Notes: generated by a model not told the origin, from the letters alone. 46,088 bases of DNA from Candidatus Heimdallarchaeota archaeon (GCA_029882335.1 JAOUKW010000002.1:1-46088); one strand, 5' to 3'. Counted from the first letter of the stretch, positions 32,717-42,688 are shown. Program-made: numbers and translations.

Positions 32717-33042
32717 TTATGGTTTGGTTTTCACTAATTTCAGGTTAAAATAACCTAGAACAATGATTCCAACTGTTGAAATTATATAGATATATTCATT
32801 TATCAAATAATAACCTAGAAATAACATCATCACCACAATAATTAGTACCAGATGAGTGATATTTGCCGTTTTGGCATATATTCTTGCATGTTCCGGGCAA
32901 AATATATAATTTCCATGAGAGATCCCGATGCGTAAGCCGCTTTTTTGGCTTCTACAAATGAATCCACATCGCAAAGATCTTTATTACACTTCTCGCAGTT
33001 ATTTTCTGCAGGTCTGTCTGGATGGAAGTAGCAATTAACCAT
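32717..33042 (-). pseudogene. B-box-like zinc-finger membrane protein with a single-base frameshift at an A6/T6 homopolymer
   Basis: Frame 1 CYFHPDRPAENNCEKCNKDLCDVDSFVEAKK; frame 2 SGLRIGISHGNYIFCPEHARIYAKTANITHLVLIIVV. One extra A at 32941-32946 joins them. Confidence 0.7.
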
Positions 33043-33341
33043 ATAGGATCGGTATACTTGGGAAATTAATAAGTATTGGCAATTAGATAATAATTATTTT
33101 CAATGTTTTAATTGAGAAATTGCTTAGATATGGTGAATTTTGCACGATCAGTAATTAATGATGAAAAACCCACACTCAATCCCCTCGAATTCGAGTATGA
33201 AACAGGATTTTAATAATTTTAGATATTTTATATTTCTAATAATTGTGTTATAGTATGTGATTTAGCAATTTTACCAGATATTGTCTTTGATTCGACAGAT
33301 GATTTTTGTAATTGAAAATAAATGAAGAATGAAGAACACAT

Positions 33342-33500
33342 AGTTGAGTATACTCCAACTGGTTGAATGTGTCTAAAACATTTTGAAAAATAATTTCGAG
33401 TTGAGTATATTTCAACTGGTTGAATGTGTCTAAAACAATTAGAAAATCAGATACAAGTCAAGTATACTCCGACTGGTTGAAAATACTCAAAACAAACAAC
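33342..33500. repeat. Three 57-bp-period direct repeats containing dyad elements
   Basis: Starts 33342, 33399 and 33456; core AGTTGAGTATACTCCAACTGGTTGAATGTGTCTAAAACA; contains AGTATACT and TTCAAC-TG-GTTGAA dyads. Confidence 0.85.
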
Positions 33501-33551
33501 CAATCAATTATCAGTTGCATTGATTCATTTGTTTATTATTTTGGTTTGTAT

Positions 33552-35270
33552 TCACGCAATTCGAGGAATTGCAATGTAAAATGAGGTCCCTTCGTTGATT
33601 TTAGAGGTACAGGTGATTTCACCCCCACAACTGACGACTATATTTCTAACGATTGATAATCCCAGACCAGTTCCGGTTTCTTTTGTTGTAAAGCTGGTTT
33701 TGAATAACTGTTTTTGTATTTCTTCACTCATTCCACTCCCATTATCAACGATTCTAAGTAAACTCCATGGTTTTGACTCAAATAGATTTTTTGATTCAAA
33801 CAGTGCTAATACTGGTTCGGTTAAATCCTCAAGGTAGATATCTACTTTTCCTTGATTTGGTATTGCATCTAAACTATTTCCAATGAGATTTAGGATTATT
33901 TGATTGAATAATCCTTTGTCCATCATAACTTGTGGTTGATCTTTTGGATAATGACATGTAAGGGTAATTCGTTTTGGTATGATTTTTTGCATGATGGCAC
34001 ATGAATTTTCAAGTTCTTCTTTTAGATTCACTTGTGTTTTTGATATTTCTTCATTTTTGCTAAGTTTGAGTAATCGAGTGGAGATAGATGAGTAGTTGGA
34101 TATGATTTTTCTTAGTTCGTTTAGGTTTTGTTTGGTTAATTCAGGATTATTAGAGTTCGATTCGATTAGTTCGACATAGTTAAAGATGACATTTAGTAGG
34201 TTATTAATTTCGTGAGATATTTCTCCTGCAAATTGTCCAAGTGTTTCTCGTTTTTGTTTGGTATATAGTTGTTGAGTAAGTTCCAGGTTTTTATATTCTA
34301 TTTCTTTTCTTTCACTTAGGTCGTTTACGATCATGTAGACATATGGCTTATTAAATTCAATGATATTGATTAAATTGATATGTACTGGAACAGTTGTATC
34401 TGCTTTTGTGATGAGGATTGTATCGAATCCATATGATTGTTGGGAGACCAATGTTTTCTTGATGATATCTTGTATTTTTGATGGATTGTCTTTGCAGATA
34501 TTGAATACAGATATTTGATCGAATTCCTCATCGGAGTAATCAAGGAGTTTTGCAATTTTTGTGTTGTAGTTGACAATGCTGCCATCGCCATCACATACAA
34601 TTATTCCATCATTTGTTACGTTGAATAAGTTACGATATTTAGCTTCATCTTCAATGGATATTTGATATGCTTTTTCCAGTTCTTTATTTTTTGCTCGAAG
34701 AATTTGATTTCTTTTGTAATTAATAATCACAAAGAGGAATACTATTGAGTTTGCGAGAATGTGGATGAAATATATTATTTGGAATCGATGTGTAGAGAAG
34801 TGCATGAATGTTATTATAAATTCATCTTGTAATTCCAATATATGTGAGATTTTGTGTAGTATATTTTCAGGAACATTTGTAATTGGGAGTGCAATATTTT
34901 CTAGTTCGATGATATCTATTTTTATTGAATCCCAGGTCTCAGTAATTTGTTCCCAGATGACTATGCATTCATCAATTTTGAGTTCTCGTATATTTTTTTC
35001 TTTACTACCATAATAAGTGATATTATGATTGACTTCGAAGTTTATGCGATTTTGTGTAAGTTGAGTTTGGTATTTTTGATCTTGCTCTTGAATGATATTG
35101 AAAATACTGTTTTCAATTTGGTGAATATCTGTATTTACTTGGTTGAAATGTGTTTGTTCTATGTTTAATTGATTTTGGTTTAAATAAATAATAGATATAA
35201 AGATTAAATTTAATATGATTACTATGATTAACCACTGATTGTGTTTTATGTTGTTTATTTTTTTACTCAT
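33552..35270 (-). CDS. Membrane PAS sensor histidine kinase, paralog of 23214..24965
   Basis: 572 aa; GEISHEINNLLNVIFNYVELIE, NLIGNSLDAI, DNGSGMSEEI, GTGLGLSIVRNI; same architecture, diverged sensor region. Confidence 0.93.
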   Translation of the reverse strand: MSKKINNIKHNQWLIIVIILNLIFISIIYLNQNQLNIEQTHFNQVNTDIHQIENSIFNIIQEQDQKYQTQLTQNRINFEVNHNITYYGSKEKNIRELKIDECIVIWEQITETWDSIKIDIIELENIALPITNVPENILHKISHILELQDEFIITFMHFSTHRFQIIYFIHILANSIVFLFVIINYKRNQILRAKNKELEKAYQISIEDEAKYRNLFNVTNDGIIVCDGDGSIVNYNTKIAKLLDYSDEEFDQISVFNICKDNPSKIQDIIKKTLVSQQSYGFDTILITKADTTVPVHINLINIIEFNKPYVYMIVNDLSERKEIEYKNLELTQQLYTKQKRETLGQFAGEISHEINNLLNVIFNYVELIESNSNNPELTKQNLNELRKIISNYSSISTRLLKLSKNEEISKTQVNLKEELENSCAIMQKIIPKRITLTCHYPKDQPQVMMDKGLFNQIILNLIGNSLDAIPNQGKVDIYLEDLTEPVLALFESKNLFESKPWSLLRIVDNGSGMSEEIQKQLFKTSFTTKETGTGLGLSIVRNIVVSCGGEITCTSKINEGTSFYIAIPRIA

Positions 35271-35587
35271 AGCTTTATTCCCCCTGTATTTTAGTCCATT
35301 TAGCCGTATAATTCGTTGTTTTTTTTATAGTATTTATTTTTTACACACAGTTACAATTTTTTATCAATTAATTGTGCGATTCTTCGTCATAACGGTCTAG
35401 GCACAATTTTTCCATACAAATATGTAATAGATCATAATTGTTGTATTGTGAAATGCGATATAATGAGGAAGTGGTGTGATTTGGGTTGTTATTTGTCATT
35501 TATGTTATTTTTTTTCAAATGAGTAGTGTAATCAAATTCCATTTATGAAAGAAAATATTGAAATACGCATATAATTGTGTTGATTTA

Positions 35588-35881
35588 ATGAGTTGTAAAT
35601 TCCATGAAGATATTCAGAGTACGGCGAATTGTATTCGTTGTTTCATAATGATTTGTGTTTTGGATTACAAGGAGGATGGAAAGGTGGGGATTTGTGATGA
35701 TTGTTTTACTCCTTTTAGACTATTTTCATTTGGAAAAAGGGAAGTAGTAATTGGAGTATCTATCTTTGGATTATTATTGATGACAATTTCTGCAAGTGAA
35801 AGTTTTTTGTTTATATTTTTAGGATTTATATTTATGATTCCCATCCTCTTCATCTTCCTATATAGAAAGTATTTAAGATAA
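35588..35881 (+). CDS. B-box-like zinc-finger membrane protein, tandem copy 1
   Basis: MSCKFHEDIQSTANCIRCFIMICVLDYKEDGKVGICDDCF plus two TMs; start chosen by alignment with copy 2 (supplied ORF begins 35558). Confidence 0.75.
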   Translation: MSCKFHEDIQSTANCIRCFIMICVLDYKEDGKVGICDDCFTPFRLFSFGKREVVIGVSIFGLLLMTISASESFLFIFLGFIFMIPILFIFLYRKYLR

Positions 35882-35945
35882 GTAGTCAATGAATTTCCAT
35901 TTGTGATTGAAAATGTTGATATATGCATAATATCTTATTGATTTG

Positions 35946-36236
35946 ATGAGTTGTAAGTTTCATTCAGGTAATATGAGTACATCTAATTGTATTCAGTGTT
36001 TTGCTTTGATTTGCGAATTGGATTACAAAGAAGAGGGGACGGTAGGGATTTGTGATGATTGTTATATGAAATCTTCTTCAATTGGAATATTGAAAATAAT
36101 TGGATTGGTGTTGTTAATATTGGCAGTGTTTGGATCATTAGTTCTAGGAGTCACTCCTTTTTCTTCTATATTTCTTATCATAATAATTTTTATATTATTT
36201 GGGATTTTTCGATTTGTTAAGTCGTTGTTTTCCTAA
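35946..36236 (+). CDS. B-box-like zinc-finger membrane protein, tandem copy 2
   Basis: MSCKFHSGNMSTSNCIQCFALICELDYKEEGTVGICDDCY plus two TMs; also shares upstream DNA with copy 1. Confidence 0.75.
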   Translation: MSCKFHSGNMSTSNCIQCFALICELDYKEEGTVGICDDCYMKSSSIGILKIIGLVLLILAVFGSLVLGVTPFSSIFLIIIIFILFGIFRFVKSLFS

Positions 36237-36378
36237 ATTTAATTGATTATTTTTTGATTGTATTAAGTTAATTTGCAGGTGTTGAATTTCACTTGGTAAT
36301 AGTTTTGAAATTAAATTGGATATTTTTAAATGTAGTTTAGTTTTTTAAAATGTGGTTTAAACCTTTAAATATTGTTTT

Positions 36379-37386
36379 TTACAGTTTTAGTGAGTTTGAT
36401 TTTCTTCTTATGGATATGGTAATTATTGATAATGCTATGAATACAGGAATAAATGAGAAATTCAGGTCAAAGCCATTACCACTGCTGCTGTTATTATTGT
36501 TACTGCTGCTGTTATTATTGTTACTGCTGCTGCTGTTGCTACCACTATTATCTACAGGTCTAAGGTCTGCAACGAAGTTTTGTTCTACTTCTATCATTAC
36601 ATCGAGTACTTTTTCGTTGTTTCTTGTGTGTTCCATGCTTATTGAGAACATTTGATATTCATATATTCCGATATTGTAGTTTATGATTGCAGAGAAATTG
36701 CCAGAAGTTCTTAGGTTGTATACAATGTCATTGTAGGTTCCATTGATGTTTATTACGATTTTTGTGTTGATTTCATATATTTTATTGGTTGTATCCAGTG
36801 AATTGTGTGCATAAACATAGCTTGATTCTGTTTGATTGTAAACAGATTTATTTACCAATTCAGTCGTTTCTACTTCAACGGGTGTTTCTAACGATGTATC
36901 ATAGTTATCGATATATAGTTCTTCTCGTGTATCAGCGAATAACTCTAGTTCTTTGTATATATCCATTGCTTCATTGGGATCTCCGGTGAAGTACATCAGA
37001 TCTTCGGTATCATTTGGATTGTAGAATGCAGGTACCAATGCGGCGATAAATATAATTAAGAACATGGTTTCGTTAAATTGAAAGTTACTTTGAGATCCGG
37101 TGGTTAGATCTTGTCCATCTTTGGATATGGTATAATTGAGGTATTGATTATCGGGATGATTGTTGATATTATCAACTCTGGCATCGAATTCAGTGTTAAA
37201 TGGCAGATAAGTAGGTTCTATGCTAACAAAGTTATGAGTTTGATTTTGGAAACTCATGCTTGCTGATGCAGTAAATCTAAATGCATCGCCAACTTGAACT
37301 CCTAGTATTGGATTAGCGTTAATTGGATTTAGATTTAATAGTAGAGATGCTACTATAATCAATGAAATAATTTTAGCCTTAGGCAT
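36379..37386 (-). CDS. Secreted surface protein with Ser/Asn low-complexity linker and C-terminal TM anchor
   Basis: 335 aa; signal peptide MPKAKIISLIIVASLLLNLNPINA; SSSSNNNNSSSNNNNSSSGNGF; C-terminal SFIPVFIALSIITISIRRKSNSLKL. Confidence 0.8.
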   Translation of the reverse strand: MPKAKIISLIIVASLLLNLNPINANPILGVQVGDAFRFTASASMSFQNQTHNFVSIEPTYLPFNTEFDARVDNINNHPDNQYLNYTISKDGQDLTTGSQSNFQFNETMFLIIFIAALVPAFYNPNDTEDLMYFTGDPNEAMDIYKELELFADTREELYIDNYDTSLETPVEVETTELVNKSVYNQTESSYVYAHNSLDTTNKIYEINTKIVININGTYNDIVYNLRTSGNFSAIINYNIGIYEYQMFSISMEHTRNNEKVLDVMIEVEQNFVADLRPVDNSGSNSSSSNNNNSSSNNNNSSSGNGFDLNFSFIPVFIALSIITISIRRKSNSLKL

Positions 37387-37805
37387 AGTAATACATGTTC
37401 TCTTTGTTTATATAAATATTTAGAATCATTGTTATTATTCCTTAATTGTTTATATTTTTAGTTTAGATAAGGTATATAAATTGATTTTTTCTTGATAAAT
37501 AGGTGTTATTTCAGCAAAATTACATGTTTTTGGTTTTGAGGGTATAGATTTTTTTTGTATGGTTTAGATTTTTTTTGTTTTTCTTATATTTTTGTGTGAT
37601 GAAATGTTGTTGGTGACTCCAAATGAGTATGTATTGAGATTATGTTGGGTTGAGTTTATTATAATTGGATAATTTTAGTATTATATTGGCTGTAATTGAA
37701 ATTAATGGTGATTATATTTTTTTTACCACTGAAAATTGGTTATTTTGCATAATTTAGCATCTCTAGGCTAACAAATGTTAAATATGATTTGTATGATAGA
37801 CGCAT

Positions 37806-39188
37806 ATGTCTTTCAGAGTTGAGCTGCTTGAAATTTCGGACTTGATGAGGGATACCAAGTATGATGAAGCCATGGGTCGTATTGAATCGATATTGGAGGC
37901 AATACAGAAGCAGGCAATAAAAAATCGCAATCGATTAGATGCAAGGGCGACGTATGAACAGGGTAAATTGCTCAATTTTAAGGGAGAAATACTGGTGAAA
38001 ACGGGTTCTCTTGAGGAGGCTGAGCAGATATTAACCAAATCAGCGTCTCTGATTGGTTCTGATGATGATTTAATCATGATGAAGGCTGAAAATGATATTA
38101 TCTTAAGTCAATTGGAAGCAAAGAGAGAGCATCCGGATAAGGCAATTGAGTTTCTAAGGTCGGCAAGTAATAAATTTGCCAGTGTTAATCGTCCGGAGTT
38201 GTGTTTGGATATATTGAATGATATTTATCATGGTTATGCTTGGAGTATGTCGATAATTGAACGAATTCAGTTGTTTCATGAGATGCAGAACTACTGTCAT
38301 AAGAAATCGAATATGAATCATGGTTTTTTCCATGCTAAGTATTTGGAGGGACAAATCTACAGTACAATTGGTGATGGAAAGGCACATAAGACGTTACAAG
38401 AGACGTATGATGGATTTAAGAAGATGAAATCTATCAAGGATTTGGCGTTGGTGGTTTTAGAGCAGTTAAGAGTTGATCTACAAAAGTTGGATTTACAATC
38501 GATGGAAAAGAGATTGTCGGAGGCACATGAATTAACCGATGATACGCATGTTGAGCAAGAGAATTACATTACGTTGATTTATGAGAGTTTCCTGTTGTAT
38601 TTATTGGGTAAGACGGCTGATGGAGATAAGTTAGCAGTGGAGGGGTATCAATTTGTGGAGCAACCGGATGATGTGATGGCTTATATTTGGTTTAATCATG
38701 CTGAAGTTATATTATTAAGTCAGAATGATGCTCAAAGATTGGATAATGGCTTGAATTATGCAAAATCTGCATATGAGATGTTTCAACGGGATAATAACAA
38801 TGATATGAGGTTGGTATGTTTAGTAATTATTAGTTTGTTTAATGTGTTATTGAAGAATCCTACAGATGCCAAGAATAATATGTTATTACAGAAGAGGATC
38901 AAGGTATCTGATGCAGAGGTTGTGACAAGTAGATTTGCAGCGATGGTGGATGAGATTTCTACTGGATTTGGTGGGTTTAAGGAGAGGATGATTAGTTTGA
39001 AACCAAGGTATTCCAAGGATAAATCATTCTTTGCGGTTATTTTACACTACATGGGTATTATGATGACTTTGGATGATAGGAAATTGGGATTGGAATTTAT
39101 TGAGGAGAGTGCTTCTTTAATGAGTAAATTGGGTGAAAAATACCTACACATTGCGGAAATAATGCGTGCTAGAAGTACAATGGTATAA
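37806..39188 (+). CDS. TPR-like helical repeat protein
   Basis: 460 aa; helix-pair repeats (TKYDEAMGRIESILEA, LLNFKGEILVKTGSLEEAEQILTKSASL, EHPDKAIEFLRSASNKFASV). Confidence 0.7.
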   Translation: MSFRVELLEISDLMRDTKYDEAMGRIESILEAIQKQAIKNRNRLDARATYEQGKLLNFKGEILVKTGSLEEAEQILTKSASLIGSDDDLIMMKAENDIILSQLEAKREHPDKAIEFLRSASNKFASVNRPELCLDILNDIYHGYAWSMSIIERIQLFHEMQNYCHKKSNMNHGFFHAKYLEGQIYSTIGDGKAHKTLQETYDGFKKMKSIKDLALVVLEQLRVDLQKLDLQSMEKRLSEAHELTDDTHVEQENYITLIYESFLLYLLGKTADGDKLAVEGYQFVEQPDDVMAYIWFNHAEVILLSQNDAQRLDNGLNYAKSAYEMFQRDNNNDMRLVCLVIISLFNVLLKNPTDAKNNMLLQKRIKVSDAEVVTSRFAAMVDEISTGFGGFKERMISLKPRYSKDKSFFAVILHYMGIMMTLDDRKLGLEFIEESASLMSKLGEKYLHIAEIMRARSTMV

Positions 39189-39312
39189 TGTTTTATTTGT
39201 TAGTTGATTATTTTTGTTGTATTAAATGACAGATCAAATTATTTAGTAAAAACAAGAATAATATTCCCTCCTGTAGATGTAAGTTTAAGAATAATCGTAT
39301 TGAAGCATTGTT

Positions 39313-39825
39313 ATGCAATTTCAGAAGTTATTTGCAAATGCGATGACACGTATTTTGACAATCATGCCCGTAGCTTTGTTTTATGCGGTATTTACGGGGT
39401 ATTTCCTCAAAGGACAGGTATTCGTGTTGACAATTGCAGTTATTTGGCAAGTTGTTGGTTTATTTGCATATAGATCGTATTTTAATAAGAAATATACCCT
39501 TAGTGTTTTGTATAGTGGATCTTTGGCCTTGTTAATCATAATTTGTTTGTCAATTCTGCGAGTAAATGGGTATGAAGATTTGGGAGTATTGATTATTTTA
39601 TTTTTGCTTTGTTTATTTTTATATTCGGGTTATGTGTACAAACATGGTAAGTTGTTGGATACGTATGATGGTTTTGAACGCAATCAAATTACAACGGTAT
39701 TGGGTTATTTTGTTTTATTTTATTATTCCTTTAGTTGGACGTTTAAGTTGTGTATTGTGGTAGCCTATGCATTTGGTATTGGAGATATTATCAATTGTGT
39801 TGCATGTGAGTTTTATGAGATTTAA
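39313..39825 (+). CDS. Multi-pass membrane protein
   Basis: 170 aa with about 5 hydrophobic segments. Confidence 0.6.
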   Translation: MQFQKLFANAMTRILTIMPVALFYAVFTGYFLKGQVFVLTIAVIWQVVGLFAYRSYFNKKYTLSVLYSGSLALLIIICLSILRVNGYEDLGVLIILFLLCLFLYSGYVYKHGKLLDTYDGFERNQITTVLGYFVLFYYSFSWTFKLCIVVAYAFGIGDIINCVACEFYEI

Positions 39826-39845
39826 GTAGTTTAGTTGCTTTTTTT

Positions 39846-41276
39846 TTACATAGATGTAAGTGCATGAATAAGTTTTTCCAGAGTAGAGGTTTCAAATACC
39901 TCTATATTTCGATTCTCTACGTATTTAACTATTGAATCTCCTGTATTCCATTCACGTTTTTGTTCTGGGTTGAGAACGATCATTCTTTTTACTTTTTTTC
40001 TGATTTCACCCATAAGTACGGCACTTTTTGGGGTATCTTGGTTCCATGGACCCAGCCAATCGCGTAGATCACCAAGAATGATGATAGATGTGTTGTTTGA
40101 GTAATGATTATTATTGAATTTATTGAAATCTCTAAAGGCTCGGTAGTAATCAGAGTTTTCTGTTCCTTCTATTTGTTGGTTCCATTTTTTCAGGATTGCT
40201 TGGATTCCTTCTTTAGATGATTTAGATCTTTTCATCTCGGTGGTTACATCGATGCAGGTGCCCACGAATTCGTAGTATTTTATGTCGCCAAATACTTCTC
40301 TGGAGTTCCAGATGATGGATAGGAATAATTTAGTTGCTTGGATGGTGGATGAGCTAACATCAGTGATGATAATAAGTTTTGGTCTTTCTAATCTTCGTTT
40401 TTGTCGTTTTAGGTTGAATAGAATACCTCCGTTTTGAATATTTGCTCGAATGGTTTTTCGTAGGTTGATTTTATTCTTTCCTTTGTTTAATTTCCGTTTA
40501 TATCGCGTTGCCAGTCGTTTTCCCAGTAGTTGTAATGCGTGTTGGAGTTGTGGGGTTTCGCGTAGTTGATATATGGGTAATTCGTCGATTTTAGTCGCAG
40601 ATAGTGGATTTCTACCATAATTTGGTGGATTTTCCAATCGTTCGGTGATGATTGTGTCTAATTCTTGGTTTAGACGATTGATGAGATGTGAATTATCACT
40701 GGTAATTGCGAAATCGAGCATTTCTTTTACTTCATTTAATGCCTGTTGTCGGATATCATTAAATTCAGAGAGATCAAAGGTATCTGATAGCATGTATCGA
40801 AGTAGAATAGCTGCTGCTTGACGGGTGTTTCCTTGAATTAGCATTTTTGCGCTATTTTTAAATTTGGAATCGAATTTCATTAGTGATATAGATGGATCAG
40901 ACGACCCTGTTTCTCCAAAACCTGTGATACTAACATTTGGACAGAATTCGACATCTAGTTGTTCGATGTTGATGAAATTATTTGGGATGAGAGCTGGTTT
41001 GTTGAATTTTATCAATTCTGGTTGGATGTATAGGTTATTCCAGAGCAGATCAAATAGGATTTGTTCTTGTAGATTTTGACAAAGGGTCATACGTAGTCCG
41101 AGTTTGAGTTCCAATGGATTTTCCGCGATTTGTAGGAGTTTGTATGCTTGGATTTTTTCCGCAGTAGCAATTGTAAAACCTAATTCTTGTAAGTTTGTCA
41201 AGAATTTGTTAATTGATTTCATGTTATCGACTCCATTGTCATGTGATTTCTTGTACATTGGATATAATTTGTACAT
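39846..41276 (-). CDS. CoxE-like von Willebrand factor A domain protein
   Basis: 476 aa; MIDAS-like DVSSS in LIIITDVSSSTIQATKLFLSIIW; follows a MoxR ATPase. True start may be the internal ATG of MKSINKFLTNLQE. Confidence 0.85.
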   Translation of the reverse strand: MYKLYPMYKKSHDNGVDNMKSINKFLTNLQELGFTIATAEKIQAYKLLQIAENPLELKLGLRMTLCQNLQEQILFDLLWNNLYIQPELIKFNKPALIPNNFINIEQLDVEFCPNVSITGFGETGSSDPSISLMKFDSKFKNSAKMLIQGNTRQAAAILLRYMLSDTFDLSEFNDIRQQALNEVKEMLDFAITSDNSHLINRLNQELDTIITERLENPPNYGRNPLSATKIDELPIYQLRETPQLQHALQLLGKRLATRYKRKLNKGKNKINLRKTIRANIQNGGILFNLKRQKRRLERPKLIIITDVSSSTIQATKLFLSIIWNSREVFGDIKYYEFVGTCIDVTTEMKRSKSSKEGIQAILKKWNQQIEGTENSDYYRAFRDFNKFNNNHYSNNTSIIILGDLRDWLGPWNQDTPKSAVLMGEIRKKVKRMIVLNPEQKREWNTGDSIVKYVENRNIEVFETSTLEKLIHALTSM

Positions 41277-41303
41277 TGGACATAACTTGTATATTGTGTA
41301 AAT
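41251..41303. repeat. Three 18-bp-period direct repeats at the VWA gene 5' end
   Basis: ttgtacattggatataa / ttgtacattggacataa / ttgtatattgtgtaaat at 41251, 41269 and 41287. Confidence 0.7.
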
Positions 41304-41355
41304 TTTGGTTTAATCGGGGTTTGTATTGATTGGGAACTCATGAGAACACCCTGGA

Positions 41356-42195
41356 TTAACTGGATTTACTGAGTTGTAATTTCAATGCATCGATATCAGC
41401 GTTATTTTTAACCAGTAGACCTAGTATTTCGTTGATTCTATCTTTTTCGATTACATCTTTGCCTAGTATGAGTAGTGATTGGGCAAGTTCTATAGTTTCG
41501 GATATTGATGGAGGTTGGCTGATATTGTTATTTTTACGTATATTTCTAACAAGATTGACAATTTTATGATAGATTTCTTCTTCGAGATTGGGTACATGTA
41601 TTTTTACGATTTCCAGTTCTCTTTCTGCGGATGGATAATCAAGAGCAAGGAATAATGATCTTCGTCTAAGTGCACCGGATAATTCTCGGGTGGCATTGGA
41701 TGTTAGAATGACAATTGGTTGTGAATTTGCGTGTATGGTCCCTAGTTCGGGAATGGTAACTTGATTTTCGCCTAGTGCTTCAAGGAGGAATGCCTCAAAT
41801 TCTTCATCTGCTCGGTCTATTTCATCGAGTAGCAGTACAACTGATTGTTTTGCCTGTAGTACTTGGAGGAGTGGACGTGGGATGAAGAATTCAGTGGTAA
41901 ATATATTGGATTCTGATTTTCCTTTGTTTAATTCAATCTGTAGGAGTTGTTTTTGGTAATTAAATTCTCCAATTACTTGTTCGGCAGTAATTCCCTCATA
42001 GCATTGAATTCTATAAAGTTGAGTGTTTAATACATTGGCTAGAGCTTTTGCGAGAGATGTTTTACCCGTTCCAGGAGGACCTTCTATGAGTATTGGTTTA
42101 CCTAGTTTGATAGCCAATTGAGATAGGGTTAGTATTTCTGAATTGGGTAGATATGATGCGTTTTTGAAGCTTTCCTCTAGATTTTCCATATACAT
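41356..42195 (-). CDS. MoxR-family AAA ATPase
   Basis: 279 aa; GPPGTGKTSLAKALA (Walker A), VVLLLDEIDRAD (Walker B), ILTSNATRELSGALRRRSLFL. Confidence 0.93.
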   Translation of the reverse strand: MYMENLEESFKNASYLPNSEILTLSQLAIKLGKPILIEGPPGTGKTSLAKALANVLNTQLYRIQCYEGITAEQVIGEFNYQKQLLQIELNKGKSESNIFTTEFFIPRPLLQVLQAKQSVVLLLDEIDRADEEFEAFLLEALGENQVTIPELGTIHANSQPIVILTSNATRELSGALRRRSLFLALDYPSAERELEIVKIHVPNLEEEIYHKIVNLVRNIRKNNNISQPPSISETIELAQSLLILGKDVIEKDRINEILGLLVKNNADIDALKLQLSKSS

Positions 42196-42325
42196 GTTAC
42201 TTATTTTTAGTTTTTAAGAGATGAGAAATTGGATAGATCATCTGAGGAAGATTTTCAGTATTTTTGGGTATGTTTGTAGTTTTGTGGATGAGTTTGGGAT
42301 TTGGTAGTTTAAAATTTGATTATGA

Positions 42326-42688
42326 TTATTCGTTATTTTCTTTGCGTAATAGGATGAAAATCATGAGTTCAAAGAGTTTTATTACATAGGGGAATATAGC
42401 CGATGGAAATGAATACAGCATGGAGATATCAAATATTGCCCACCAAATGAAATAAGAGGCGATGGTGGCTAGTGCTAGATATCCCAGTAATTGTTTGATA
42501 ATTTCTTGTTTATCTGGGAGAATTGAGTTAACTAGATATGCAACGAGTAATCCAAGAAAGCCAATTCCATTGAGAATAAACAGAACACCAAATAGCGTAT
42601 CTTCGCTAATTCTTACCAATCCTACAGCTAGATGGAAGAAACCAGTGAGAAAGGTAAAAATACTGATTAGTAATTTATTGGTTTGCAT
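42326..42688 (-). CDS. Small multi-pass membrane protein
   Basis: 120 aa with about 4 hydrophobic segments. Confidence 0.6.
   Translation of the reverse strand: MQTNKLLISIFTFLTGFFHLAVGLVRISEDTLFGVLFILNGIGFLGLLVAYLVNSILPDKQEIIKQLLGYLALATIASYFIWWAIFDISMLYSFPSAIFPYVIKLFELMIFILLRKENNE

Noticed and set aside
32941-32946. Programmed -1 frameshifting
   Set aside because: The slip context C-AAA-AAA-G is not a good X-XXY-YYZ heptamer, since the P-site would re-pair on CAA; a homopolymer indel is more likely.
33342-33500. Candidate CRISPR array
   Set aside because: Only three units; the 'spacers' would be about 18 nt and resemble each other; no cas genes. Better described as a 57-bp tandem repeat.
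36350-36655. Poly-leucine ORF on + strand
   Set aside because: Antisense of the Ser/Asn-coding microsatellite in the 36379..37386(-) surface protein; artefact of the triplet-like repeat.
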